From Embiotoca jacksoni (Eukaryota; Chordata; Actinopteri; Embiotocidae), in NCBI GenBank assembly GCA_022577435.1, contig JAKOON010000016.1, positions 10,832,276-10,896,275 of the forward strand: 64,000 nucleotides of DNA. Direction: 5' to 3'. The notes under the pieces were generated by a model that did not search any database, was not told the DNA's origin, and worked only from the letters and a program-made list of their open reading frames with translations. Positions 1 to 12,200 of the stretch are shown one piece after another. Both the position numbers and the translations under genes were made by a program. Within the stretch, counting starts at the first letter, position 1. Every line of letters begins with the position of its first letter.

Positions 1-74
1 CCCTTTTCTTTTTATCTTCTTTCTTCTTTTTCTTGTCTTCCATGAACCACTGTTCCCTTTCTTGATTCTCCTGT
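1..74 (-). CDS. tnrc6b: Internal coding exon of a TNRC6 (GW182) family gene, running off the left edge
   Basis: On the minus strand an acceptor (TTTTCACAG) at about 75-83 opens an exon that reaches base 1 and has no donor in the window. Its frame gives a lysine-rich stretch with EREQWFMEDKKKKKEDKKK. This resembles the N-terminal part of TNRC6B and TNRC6A long isoforms, which carry an 'E-E/R-EQLMEDKK-KKEDKKK' type block. TNRC6 proteins are the GW182 scaffolds that bind Argonaute and recruit the CCR4-NOT deadenylase in miRNA silencing in cytoplasmic P-bodies. I favour the B paralogue because TNRC6B and CARD10 both lie on human 22q13.1, but this is inference from a short charged peptide. A second acceptor 4 nt further in is possible. 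The rest of the gene is outside the window. Confidence 0.6.
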
Positions 75-647
75 CTGTGAAAACAAATGCACACGTTCAA
101 TTATTTATTTTTGCTCGACTCACAATGAATGTAACGTAGTGCTAAAAAAAAAAAAAAGCAGTTTCATGTTTACAGCTTCCAAAACACACGCATATAGCCT
201 TTGACTCAGATTTAAGAATATGCATTCTTCAGATCACTGCTGCGTATACTCCTGTCCGGTCAGTGTTGTAAGGACTGTAATGTTAGCCAGGGACAGACAG
301 CTTGACAACAACCCTCGGTAGCCTAGCTTTCTCCTGCATAATTCATTAACCAGCAAACGATTGCAATTTCAACCAACAGCCTACACAGGCAGCAGGCAAA
401 CAAACACTTCAAACTCTACAACATGTCTGGAAAGGTCACGTTTTTGTTGTTGTTGTTGAATGCATTACAGTGGAGACTGGCATGAAGCCTGATCCAGAGG
501 TTTAATGCAAGTACAAGATGAGTGATATGTCCAATATCGTGGAGGACACTCTTGTTGAGACCTCACACCTGCCTCCCACCCAGCCGGGAAAGTAAACACG
601 TGCAGCGCGCAAACACGCGCATGGAAATCACGCGAGGCACTTTGTTT

Positions 648-683
<36 letters not shown>

Positions 684-1210
684 GCAACACACAGTACGGA
701 AAAGTAAAAGGATCTCATCGCACAGAGCTGTAAATACGACGAGGCCGAGCGATTCAAAGTCAGCTAAGCTGCACATAATTAGCACCGTGACACACGGCGA
801 GCTAACAGGACCACGTACGGCTTCAAAGTGTGTAACGCAGCAGCTGACGATGATAAATAGTTTATGACAAAAGGGGGGTAGAGGAGATTTTTGTTGTTGT
901 TGCAGGAACAGTGTGAGCGCCTCAACCTGTACGCAGTTGGGCTGCAGACAACAGGCGCGTCGTGTTAACCAAACACAGCCCCCCCCCTCTGACATTTACT
1001 ACGGTAACTCGCCGCTGTACAGCGGGAACAAACCCCCTCCTCCCCCCGCTGTCGACAGATCAGTGACGAGGCAGCAACTCGACCTGGTAGCAGCCGTCGA
1101 CTGGGGGGGGGGGGTAAATGAAACGAGCACATTTTGATGTGACGTTTCTTCAACACTTCAACGCGAAGCTCCTCGAAAACTGACGAACATAAAATGTTGT
1201 CGACCGCGTT

Positions 1211-1254
<44 letters not shown>

Positions 1255-1351
1255 GTGATCACGTTATTTAAAAATTAAAAAAAAAAAAAAAAAAAAGCTC
1301 ATACAACGCGAGAGGAAAGAATCGCCCACGCCGTTTATGTTTAATACTCAC
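75..1351 (-). other. Intron of the TNRC6-like gene
   Basis: This stretch lies between the donor at 1352 and the acceptor near 75. It holds a (GT)n microsatellite at 650-680, short C and G runs near 980 and 1105, and two long A runs. No conserved coding segment is visible; open stretches here are artefacts of the GT repeat. Confidence 0.5.
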
Positions 1352-1386
1352 CTCGGGAATCACATAGGACTTAAAAGTGCTTCTGT

Positions 1387-1419
<33 letters not shown>

Positions 1420-1700
1420 CTTGCAGACCTACCGCCAGCAGGCTAGCAGAGCAGCTAGCCTAGCGAGCTAGTTCTTCGAGGCTTTCAAGGCTGGATTGAA
1501 TAAGAAATGACATCACCGAAAAGCGAAAATGTTAATCGTAGAAAAAAAATGAAGAAAGGCGGGTATCCTTTTTTTTTTTTTTTTTTGCGCGACTGTAGTT
1601 CTCAAGCTGTAAACAAAACGTCCATAAACCCTCGATGACTGTCAGACGCTGTGTGATCGGTTAGTTTACTATCGGCCATTTTGCTTCTGTGTGGAGGTTC
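1352..1700 (-). other. tnrc6b: Candidate 5' exon (mostly UTR) and start region of the TNRC6-like gene
   Basis: A strong minus-strand donor, GAG|GTGAGT, ends an exon at 1352. Directly upstream of it is an open stretch reading STFKSYVIPE, preceded by an acceptor-like TTTGCACAG at 1383. The segment could therefore be a 31-nt micro-exon or the end of a longer first exon. Upstream, at 1602-1679, a 26-codon reading frame (MADSKL...) starts at an ATG inside a YY1-type CAAAATGGCC motif, a usual sign of a 5'UTR just downstream of a transcription start. The exact exon structure is unresolved, and poly(A/T) runs at 1212-1250, 1278-1297, 1388-1417 and 1570-1586 interrupt the region. Confidence 0.4.
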
Positions 1701-1830
1701 AGCCAGAATATTATATCACCGGGCTGGTTGTTGATCAGAGAGGGGAGGAGGAGCACGGCGCTGCCGCGGCCGGCCGCCAGGGGGCGTCCTAACGCTGGAA
1801 ACATGACGTCATACGCGCGGGGCTCGAGTA
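1660..1830 (-). promoter_or_regulatory. CpG-rich promoter region with CTCF-like, CRE and YY1 motifs
   Basis: This GC-rich patch holds GGCCGCCAGGGGGCGTC (1772-1788), a close match to the CTCF core; a palindromic CRE TGACGTCA (1804-1811); and a minus-strand YY1 motif (1674-1683). CpG density drops sharply on both sides. The position fits the promoter of the TNRC6-like gene, which is transcribed leftward. The motifs are seen directly; promoter activity is inferred. Confidence 0.5.
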
Positions 1831-1860
1831 AGTAAACACGTGCTGAACTTTGAACACAAT

Positions 1861-1897
<37 letters not shown>

Positions 1898-2036
1898 ATA
1901 TATATATAAGTTAAGCGATTATTTATAGGATGTTGTCAAATAGTCTATAAACTTAAAATAAAAAATAAAAAAAATAAAAAAAATTCGACTTTATTTCTTT
2001 CCACAACACGCATGGATAATTTTTATTTTTATTTTT

Positions 2037-2155
2037 TTATTTTTTTATTTATTTCACTTTGTTAATCCCCTAGGGGAAATTTCTTTGCTACAGCAGGGGG
2101 GAGCTGCTGCAACAGGCTGCCACTAGCGCCGCGCCAGGTAACCTGACCTGAGGTG
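2037..2155 (-). repeat. 5'-truncated retroposon tail (copy 1)
   Basis: The segment contains GTTAATCCCCTAGGGGAAATTT followed by a GCTGCTGCAACAGGCTGCC block. The same block recurs at 11290-11435, and the 'TTAATCCCCGAGGGGAAATTT' part again at 51266-51310, where it is attached to a degenerate reverse-transcriptase C-terminus on the minus strand. I read it as the 3' end of a non-LTR retrotransposon, inserted in minus orientation. Confidence 0.55.
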
Positions 2156-2311
2156 CATGTTTTTGGATAACACAAAATGTGATGGATTCCCTTTATTGGA
2201 GGTCTGATAATCGATGATATTTGTCTGACAGATAGTTCACTTTTAGGTTTTGTTTTTTTTGTTTTGAAAAAATGTGAACATTGATGAAGACATTTTCACT
2301 GTCTTCTAAGC

Positions 2312-2361
<50 letters not shown>

Positions 2362-2743
2362 GTGCCGAGTCGTTATGTATTCATTTTGATGCATCAGGAA
2401 CATTGTGATGTTTTTGCAACTTTACTTTCAATCAGTTAAAAAATATTTTCTGATCAACACCTTTTGAAGCATTTGTGCTAAATTATCTTATTCCAGTAAA
2501 CAAGAATATTAAGCACTTAGAAAATGTACCCAAGATAAACAATGGATTTTAGTCAGTTTTAATGACAACATTGCTGAAGGAATTAATAGTCTGTGTAAAT
2601 GTAAAATTCTGTATTTTTTTTTTTTATTACTTGTCTAATATTTATGTGCAGTATTTCAATATAAAAATAACAATTCAGGTATATTTAATCTGGTCCATTT
2701 TAAGCACATGAAGTGAAGTCAGAGTCTATACAAATTGTATACA

Positions 2744-2749
2744 TTTATT
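2744..2749 (-). terminator. card10: Candidate card10 polyadenylation signal (AATAAA)
   Basis: This is the first canonical AATAAA on the minus strand downstream of the card10 stop codon, about 1 kb away. A weaker TATAAA lies nearer. Assignment is by position only. Confidence 0.35.
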
Positions 2750-3756
2750 TTTTTAGAGGTTACAAAAGAAAAAAAAGCAGTAAAAAAAATAACAATTCTG
2801 TTGTACAGTGTAGTGTGAATAGAAATGTCATACTTGTTGACCTTCAGTAAAACAGAGAAAAATATCCAGAAAGTTACAGTTTTTCTTTTAAAAAAAAACA
2901 TAAATTGTGTTCATAAAACAAAACACAAGCCACATTAGTTTGACACTTTTAAGTATGAGCTGCATCACTGGTTTGCAGTCCAGATTATAAATATTAGGGC
3001 TGTTACACATTTTTGTTCTACAGGTTCTTTTCTTTAGCACATTTAATTTGAAACAAAATAATGGATTCTTTATATTGATGTACACACACTCAAAGTAAAG
3101 CTGGGACTTGGCACTTCTATATTGTATTATGTATTTAATTTCAAATTGAATGTGCTAAAGCAAAGAACATGGAGAACAAAAATGTAAAACTGTCCAAATC
3201 AGTTTGGTCTGGACTTTATGTCTTAAAGGCTTCAACCTATAACATTATTCCATCTTTGTGTCGTCACAGCTTCTCTTTCCACTCACAACATAAAAACGGG
3301 GCACCTTGTGTCATCACTTAAGTTTAATGTTTGAAAGTACAATTATGAAATCAAATGAGTGTAATAAGCTGTCTCAAAAGAAAAAAATAACGCTGCGTGA
3401 TTCCTGTTACGACAGGAATTCCTACAGGTGGGTCTGTACTAACATGTACTTATCCTGTGTGGCTCATATCAGTCTTAGTTTTAATTATTTTTACTCTTCT
3501 CCTATTGTAGGGAGTCCAGCTTGGCTATATATAGCTATAATTATGAGAATTACAACATTTCTGTTTATACATAACCCTATTGTGGCCTCCTATAAAATTC
3601 TAGGTATAACTCTTTGTCATATGCACATAGAATAGTAGGATGATTTCATGTTAAGCTTCTGTAGAGACCTGGCAGCCTGCTGGCAGCTGTATAGGAGACG
3701 TTAGAATCTAGTTTGTGCTTTGACTATACTGTATAGTACACATATCTACTCCTCGT

Positions 3757-5267
3757 CTACTGCAGCCTGTCCAGTTCAACCCAGGCTACTGTCCTCTGCT
3801 GGCTGTTGATGGCGTTACGTAAGGCTGCCAGGAGCTCATCAGTGCAGCTCCATGTGTTAGGCTCCAGCGTGTAGTAAAGCAGGGGCAGTGTCTCCAGCTG
3901 CAGCTCCTCAGCCTGGCACACCTCCTCCATGACACTGTGCTCCCCACACTTTGGAAGAAACTTCCTGTTTCAAGGGTTGGATTTAAAAAAATATAGTTTG
4001 CATTCTTTCAAAAGAGGAATCCTCCGACAGATGAGGTAAAATGCTCATTTACTCTATGATGTGAATTGCCTGAGATTTATGAGGAACCTGGACAACCCCG
4101 AATAAAGTACATGCTGCTATGATCAGACAAGAACTTACTGTGGCATTGAACTAACTTTACTTGCAAAGCAAATGAATGCGCACATACCTTAACTTCTTGT
4201 GCTTTCTTTTCTTTGGGCGGACATGTATGACGATGGGGTAAATCCCCTGTCTCAGTAAACTCTCAACACTGGGCAGCCCCAGCTCTAGCAGACAATGCTT
4301 GTCCTGACACAGGGATAAGGGGGAAAAATAGGATAAAGTGTAGTAATGTACGTTCAGTACTATTACCATGGCAACTTACTCTCTCCGTTAAATGAGCAAG
4401 TGAAACAGTTAATATCTATAATTGGTTATTGATTTTACCGACAAACATCCTCTTCCATGAAAATTACCTTTGTGCCTTGAAATTATTACAGTTATTGAGC
4501 AAAATGGGGGATAATTCAGCAATGGGAAAGTGTGTTTACCTGGCAGAAGAAAAAACAGCCTGATTCTTTAAACTAGAAATACCACCTTGTGGTTGTATGC
4601 CTCAGCAGACCAGTCAAGTTGAAGTTTACGTTCATGTCTGTCCAGACTCGTATAACATATTTAGTGAAGACTTTGAAGGAATTTGGTCAATAAAGCTGAT
4701 ACTGCAAGCACAGAAGATCTAAGCAATCAGCACGGTTTCAAGATGGACACCAAAGATTAGTGTCACCAATTAAGTAACGAGCCGAATGTGAAATATGGTC
4801 ACCATCTCCCCTGCTGTTCATGAGTTATGGCTTTCAATAATGGCTAGAAAAGGTTTTTTTGCTGAACATAATGTCACAGTGAAAGTGACCTTTGACCTGT
4901 CAGATGTAAAATGTCATCACTTCATTTTATTCCATTAGACAGTGGTGCTAAATTTTTTTATAATTATGTAAACTTTTGAGCTATGGTCACAAACATGAGT
5001 TCACAGTGAACTTTGACCTTTGACTGTCCAAATTAATTTGGTCTGGACTTTATGTCTTAAAGGATTAACCTTTTTTTTTTTACCTGGCTGATGACATCCT
5101 GAATTGATTGCAGCCGTATGCCCAGAGCCTGCTCTGGACTACCGGAATCCAAGAAGAATATGCTCTTGTCTTGTCTCTCTGAAGCCTGAATGGGCTCTAA
5201 CAAAACAGGAAACAAAGGAAATGGTGGATCATGTGATGGTCAAATGAAGAATCACCAAACTTTGTTA

Positions 5268-5309
<42 letters not shown>

Positions 5310-6293
5310 GTGCGCATACCTGGTGGGCATGTGTTGAACTTCAAACCAGACTCTGCTGGCTGCAGCAGCCTCTCTATCAGACCGCGGGAGAGAAGAGAGG
5401 GGGAGAAGATGACGGGCCGCTTTGTCTGAACCTGCACCGGCTGCACTAAACTGTACGGGATTAAGTGGTCCTCGTGACCTGAGGAGGAAAAGCACACACA
5501 CATGAATGCAAAGTGCACACATACAGAGAAATGTATGATTTATTGCACAATGTTGTTGCGTCTTACGTTTGGTGAGTGTGTAAAAGACTTGCTGTGTGGA
5601 ACCGATCCCACGGCAACAGGGGTCCACTGCTTTGACCAATCGTACACGGCCCGAGGTTTTCTTGAAAAACTACAAGTAGGAAAATGTAGAAAAATAAAAG
5701 AGTTTAAGTGTGGTAAGGGGTTCTGTGACAGTTTGGTTAAGCACCCAGAAACTGGGCATACTGTTCATGTAATTTCAGTACGAGTAGACTTACCACCTTC
5801 TTCTTAAAGTCCTTTTGCTCCAGGGCCATTTTTTGTAACCTCACGAGTAACAACTGTTGTGCCCTGAGAGGGAAATGGGTGTAATTCAGATTATTTACAT
5901 TTCTTACGTTGCTGCTTTTGGCTTATTTTTAACAGCTCTGTATACACTACAAATCAAACTAGTGAATATTTGTCTGTCAGAATGAGTGTAAAAAAACCCT
6001 CATTAGCAAGAATTAGGATATCGTCTGGGTAAACAAGGTCTAATGGGCATACCTGTTGAAGTTGGGCATGGTTCCTGTTTGCAGGAACTTGGCTGTGCTT
6101 GGGTCCACCAGGGAACAGCGCCAGTGGTATTTTCCATTGTACCTTGTGTCTGTAACATGTATGATGTCATCACAGGACACACCCAGGGATGGCGGGTCAC
6201 CAAGGGGTTCCATGTTGAGGTTGACACGCACATAGAAGGAGTCGGCACCCATAAAAGTAGGCGAGGAAAGCTCAGAGCACAGCTTTGAGTAGG
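3757..6293 (-). CDS. card10: card10 SH3 and guanylate-kinase-like exons 18 to 24
   Basis: Exons 6053-6293, 5794-5863, 5567-5660, 5320-5478, 5084-5196, 4188-4303 and 3757-3964 encode residues ~696-1028. The SH3-like part has [12 protein letters not shown] and a later MPNFNRAQQLL. The GUK-like part has [30 protein letters not shown] and IYPIVIHV, and ends AWVELDRLQ. The GUK fold in CARMA proteins has no kinase activity. A (GT)n tract at 5272-5308 lies 12 bp beyond the donor of exon 21. Confidence 0.92.
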
Positions 6294-9200
6294 CTGAGGA
6301 CAGGAAGCAGAAGAGAGGGGGAGGGGCTTAGGAACACGACTTCACGTATGTCATGAGGAGAGGTTTCAAGAACACAATACTACTATTTGATAATGACTTT
6401 TAAATCACCGAGATACCAGACTCACCTTCTGGGTTGCTCTGGTATTTAAGTGTTGAAGGTTCGGTCCACCACTGCAGAGAAAAGTGGGCGACCTCAGCAG
6501 TGCACTGACCCAGCTGCACACTTCCCCCACCGAACAGAACCCGCTCCAGCTAAACAACATGACGACAAACCTGCAGGTTATGCTACAGCTTTACATTCTT
6601 ATCATCATTCTTCTGTCTGTCTTATGTTTCTTTTACACTTTCTACAGTCAAGGAATTTTCTGAAATTGTCACACGGCCAGTACAGTGAAACTGCGAATGG
6701 CTCATTAAATCAGTTACACAATTCCATACACAATTGCAGTGTGTATGAGCTACAGAACACATTCTCTTTATGGAGCACAATGCACATTTACAAACATCAT
6801 ACAGGATTTATTCACCAAACACACCTCCAGCAGCTCACTGCCCTCCTTCAGTCCACATTGTTCAGCCGGTGAACAAGCTCTCACATGGCTGACAAAGATT
6901 CCTGTTTTGTTTCCACCGACTATCGTGATATCGTCTGCTAGAGTGGCTCTTCCATGCTTTGGTGAGGTAGGGGGGCTTGAAGATGGGGAGCAGGGGGAAT
7001 TCCTGAGAGATGGGAAGGATTTGTATAAGCAAAAAGTGAACTTTTTCCTTTGCCCTAAGAATTTATTCTTAGGGCATCATGTTGTATGTATTGATGATAT
7101 TGGCACGTAAAGTGTTAAAACACTTTCAAAACTAAAACCCAGTTATCAACTTTTAATGCATATTGAAGCTTCCACAAACAAAGTAAAATCACTCAGTTGT
7201 GAAATGGTCCATGGGCCAAAATTCACATCACCCCAATCATTTATACTGCAGTTAGTAAGTCAAAACCTTTGGCTGCACCATTCTCACCTATAAAGATGTT
7301 AGATGAGACTGTGGGTAAGTTACATTTTTGGTTATCAAGCAAAAATAAATCCCACAACTCAATGCTTTAACACAACTTCTACTGGTTTTCAGTGAGAGGC
7401 TGCAGGATTGTACCTGTTACCACTGGCACTGGGTTGGTGTGAAGTGACATTGGGAAGGTTGACCAAGTCAGGGGGGAAGGGATGAGAGTGTAACGAGTTC
7501 CAGGAATCCCACAATGACGGTTCACTCTGCTCACCTGAAAACACCAGAGAGCCTGCTAATGTACACTGACAACGTGCCACGTGCAAAGAAAGCAAAAGCA
7601 GAACTGGAGTCTCGTTTCTAAAGCTGTACTTTGATGCTAAATGACAAAGGAAAATCACATACCATCAATTGCAAGTAAATTTCTCTGATTTTCCTGCATG
7701 ACTGATGACTAATAAAAGGTAAATATGCTAAACTGGATGGGCCTCATTTGGTTTTCAAAGAGACCGTCCTGGTTGTTCAAGCAAAATATAATCAAATATA
7801 CCTGAAATGTTATCATTCTCATCACTTCCCCACGAGTCCAAGTCAAACCTTTGTGGAGAAAACAAGGAGGATGTTAATCAAATGAAATAAAAATGGAAAA
7901 TTACAAGGTGAAAAATATGTACTGGCAATATCTGTGTGGCTGTTAAACTCACTCCGCGTTAAATCGTCGGTTGATGGAGTTCATACAAGGAGGGAAGGGG
8001 AACGTGGAGAGACGATTTATTTCCTTTTCATTGTTTTCAGTCTGAGGGTAGACAGTTAAATATAAAAAACACTGATTCTGAGTCTCAGTCTTTCTTTTTT
8101 CTTTGATTCCTATGTTTGTAAAAGAGCAGAGCGTCGATACTCACTGACAACAAGAGATTCTCCTCTGAGTTGGAACGAGAATCTGTGAATCAGCAGAGAG
8201 AAAATTGTGATTTAGTTTATTATATTTACTTGTGAGAGATCTCGTAACCCCCCCATCCCCACCCAGCCACTTTATGCAAACTTACGTACTGTGCTAAACT
8301 AGAGAAGTAGCTCCCAGCTGTCAGTGCACGACTTACCCTCTGAGTTTTCATTGACTTGGTCTCTAGAGGGCGTCTGTGACACAGAGAAGACGAGTTAATA
8401 CAATAAGAGCACACAGCTGGTGGGAGGTGTTGTACAAGCACCAACACGCCAAGAGTTCCACAAGAATGTGTTACAACATTTTACACTCTAAAACAATAAT
8501 AGGATTTGAGTCTAGCTGAAAAAAGTTGCTGTCCAAGAGCTACATTCCTCACATAATACAATAACAAAAGACAATAATTAGCGCCTTGTGGTTGTATGCC
8601 TTTGCCAACCAGTCAAGTTGTAATTAATGTCCATGTCTATCCAGACTTCTATTATATAGGAGGTGAAGAGTTTGTGGGAATTTGGCCAATAAAGCTGATT
8701 CTGAGACAATACTTCAAATATGGATGTTCCTGCAAAGAAAGGTTAGTGTCACCAATTCAGTATCTGACCAAATGAAATATGGTCACAATCTCCTCTTCTG
8801 TTCCCAAGTTAAAATAATTATCTGGCCATTATTCAATGGCCAGATAATTATTTTTGAAGAACATTTAAATGTAACAAACAAGTTGACCTTTGACCTTTTG
8901 GTTATAAAATGTCATCACTTCATTATTTTATCCTACTAGTATGATTGACAGAAGCACCAGATTCCCACTGATTCTGGTTATATTTATAACTAGGGCAGTG
9001 GTGATTCTACTGTTATTGTGGATTTGAGTAAAATAATAATTAAGGTCTTCAGGGGAATGAAAGTTGAAACCCACACTGACCTTTCTCAGCATCAGATGGG
9101 TGTTACTGGGCTGGGGGCTCAGGTCCAGGCGGAGGGAGCAGCAGGGGCCGAAGCACTGGTCCTCGCTACACAGAGACAGGTGGGACTGGGGAGCAGACAC

Positions 9201-12200
9201 AGACACAATAATATGTATAAAATATTCTGTGGTCAAAGTGAGCGGATGGTGTTACACGCTTGACTCAGTCCTGTACGTGTTCACTCACACAGTGCAGACA
9301 GGGGTTGCTCTGCTCCATTTTCTCCCGGCACCTCTCCCTCTCTCTCTCCAGCTCTCTCTGCTGCTGCTCCTGGTTGGCCTGAAGCTCTGCAATGCGTTTA
9401 CGCAGATGGTTCTTATCCAGCAGACAGTCGGTGTACTCCAGCTGCAGGCTAGCACGACTACGCAGAGCCTAGAAAGAGAGATGGAAGTGATGGTGTCAGA
9501 ATTAGTTACAGCAGCTAATATGGTGGACTCAACAATAACAGAAATATAAGTAATGCTATGATGAACTCTGAGATGGTGGAAGACTGTGTTGGGCAGCTGA
9601 GTCCAGGCTGGATTAAGAGCCTTTATTCACACTGACCTGGTCTCTCTCCTTTTCCACCTCCATGATTTGGTTGAAGTAGGACACACTCCTCTTCTGCTCT
9701 GTCTCCCAGTCCAGCTGGAGAGTCCTCACCTTCAGCTGTAGCTGCTCCCACTGCGACTCCAACTGCAAGCAAAGTTCACCATTACAGCTTTTATTCAAAG
9801 TCATGTTTACAGTGGAACGATAAAACCATAATGAAATGTAGCATTGCTTTGGTAACAAATTAAACCTTTAAATGTACTGATTAAGATGACAGTGCTTCAC
9901 CTTGTCCTTGTGCTCCTCAGTGCTCTCTAGCTCCCCCTGTAGTCTGGTGATCATGTCACACAGCTCCTGCCTCTGCTCTGTAGCCTCCCTGCGGTCCTGC
10001 TGCAGGATGTCCATCAGAGCCTGACACATACACACACATTTACACAACACAAAATACACTAGAAAAAGAGCAGAATCATAAAAGATGCTTTCAAATGATA
10101 AACAGTGTATTATACACTGCTCAAAAAATAAATAAAGGTAATACTTAAACAACACATCCAAGATCTCAATGAATGAAATATTCCAGTTGAAAATCTTTAT
10201 TCATTACATTGTGGAATGTGTTGAGAACAAAATAACATAAGAATGATCAAAGGAAATCAAAATCCCATGGAGGTCTGGATTCAGAATCATACTCAAAATA
10301 AAAGTGGAAAAATCAGATCACAGGCTGATCCAACTTCTGTGGAAATTCCTCAAGACAAGTCAAAATGAGGCTCAGTAGTGTGTGTGGCCTCCACGTGCCT
10401 GTATGCACTCCCTACAACGCCTGGGCATGCTCCTGATGAGACGACGGATGTTCTCCTGAGGGATCTCCTCCCAGACCTGGATCAAAGCATCAGTCAACTC
10501 CTGGACAGTCTGTGGTGCGACGTGGCGTCGGTAGATGGAACGAGACACAATGTCCCAGATGTGCTGGATTGGATTCAGGTCTGGGGAATGGGCAGGCCGG
10601 TCCATAGCATCGATGCCTTCATCATGCAGGAACTGCTGACACACTCCAGCCACATGAGGCCGAGCATTGTCATGCATCAGAAGGAGCCCAGGGCTCACTG
10701 CACCAGCATATGGTCTTACAATGGGTCTGAGGATCTCATCCCGGTACCTAATGGCAGCCAGGGTACCTCTGGCTAGCACATGGAGGGCTGTGCGGATGAG
10801 GACAGAGAAATGGTCTGTGGTCACCACCTGCAGAACCGTTCCTTTCTAGGGTTGTCTTGATAATTGCCTCATTTCCACCTGTTGTCTGTTCCATTTGCAC
10901 AACAGCAGGTGAAATTGATTCACAATCAGTGTTGCTTCCTAACTGGACAGGTTGATTTCCCAGAAGTGTGATTGACTTGGAGTTACATTGTGTTGTTTAA
11001 GTGTTCCCTTGATTTTTTTTGAGCAGTGTATATACTTACAATGACTCCAGTGGTGGGAACTGAGTCTCTTATTTGACTTCCTGTTTTCTCAGATTTCTGA
11101 ACTTCAGCTTGGAGCGGCTGGTTTTCTACGAGAGCAGGTGGAGAGCTGTCTACTCTGTTTGAGAGTAGATGGTTTATTTTGGTATTCTCTGGAGTATCAT
11201 CTGCTTCTTTCTCTGCCTCCATCAGTCTCGTCTTAAGGTCCTCTACCTGCATGAAGAAAGAGCAAAAATAAATGACTTAAAGGCTTTTTATTTTTTATTT
11301 TTTTATTTCACTTTATTAATCCCCGAGGGGAAATTTCTTCGCTACAGCAGGGGGGCTCTCGGGGGGGAGCTGCTGCAACAGGCTGCCACTAGCGCGGCGC
11401 CAGGTAACCTGACCTGATGTGCATGTTTTTGGATGGTTTAAAAAATAAAAAAAAAATACAAGAACCTGTCAGGGCCATTACATATGCCCTATTACATTCC
11501 TATATGAACAGGCTCAATGCAGACAAAGTGTAAAGAACCTAATGGAAATAATGCAATTGGATATTAACATCTTTTAAGGATAACCTTTTTCCTTTTCCAG
11601 GTATTTGCATTTTCTGGGTTTATACCCCTGTGGTGCGGTCAACATGTTGTGACAGCCCACACAATAAATAAAAAGGTAGCTGATAACATCTACATAGTTG
11701 ATCTGAGGTGTTCAGTTCAGTTCTGTTGTGGCAGCTGCGTGCCAGCCGAAGCAGATTCCCTTGAACTGCCTTGGGTGCAATTCTTTGCTTCATGCGATGA
11801 AACAAAACAACTCTTTTCTCTTACCCCGAGTCTTCTACAGCTTTGTTGTCTCTATATGTGGCATGCTATTGCAGCAGACTGTATCTCTAGCAAACAGACC
11901 CCTTTGTGTTAAATAGAAATTTCTGGCATCACATTGAGCACATGCAACTTTAAGTCAAAAGCAACAGTTGGGGGACAAATGAACAAATATTTTTCTCTTT
12001 TGTTTTAACAATGCTTCTCTAGCCGACCTACCTGCCTCAGCAGCTCCCTCTCTCGGGTTGAGGCCTTGCCTTGGTCCTCCAAGGACCTGGAGTACTTCAC
12101 AGCCTGCTCCAGGTGTCTGTCCTTCAGCTTTCCCAGCTCTCGACTGGCTGACTCCCAATCCTGACGCAGCCTAGAGATCACAAACCATCCAGTGAACACA

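Larger units (their letters stand above)
1830..3756 (-). other. Intergenic DNA and probable card10 3'UTR
   Basis: No coding segment is visible. The stretch from the card10 stop codon down to a minus-strand AATAAA (TTTATT at 2744-2749) is the likely 3'UTR, about 1 kb. Below that are a 41-nt T tract (2317-2357) and the retroposon tail at 2037-2155. A small perfect hairpin (arms 3400-3407 and 3412-3419, loop of 4) falls in the presumed 3'UTR. Confidence 0.45.
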
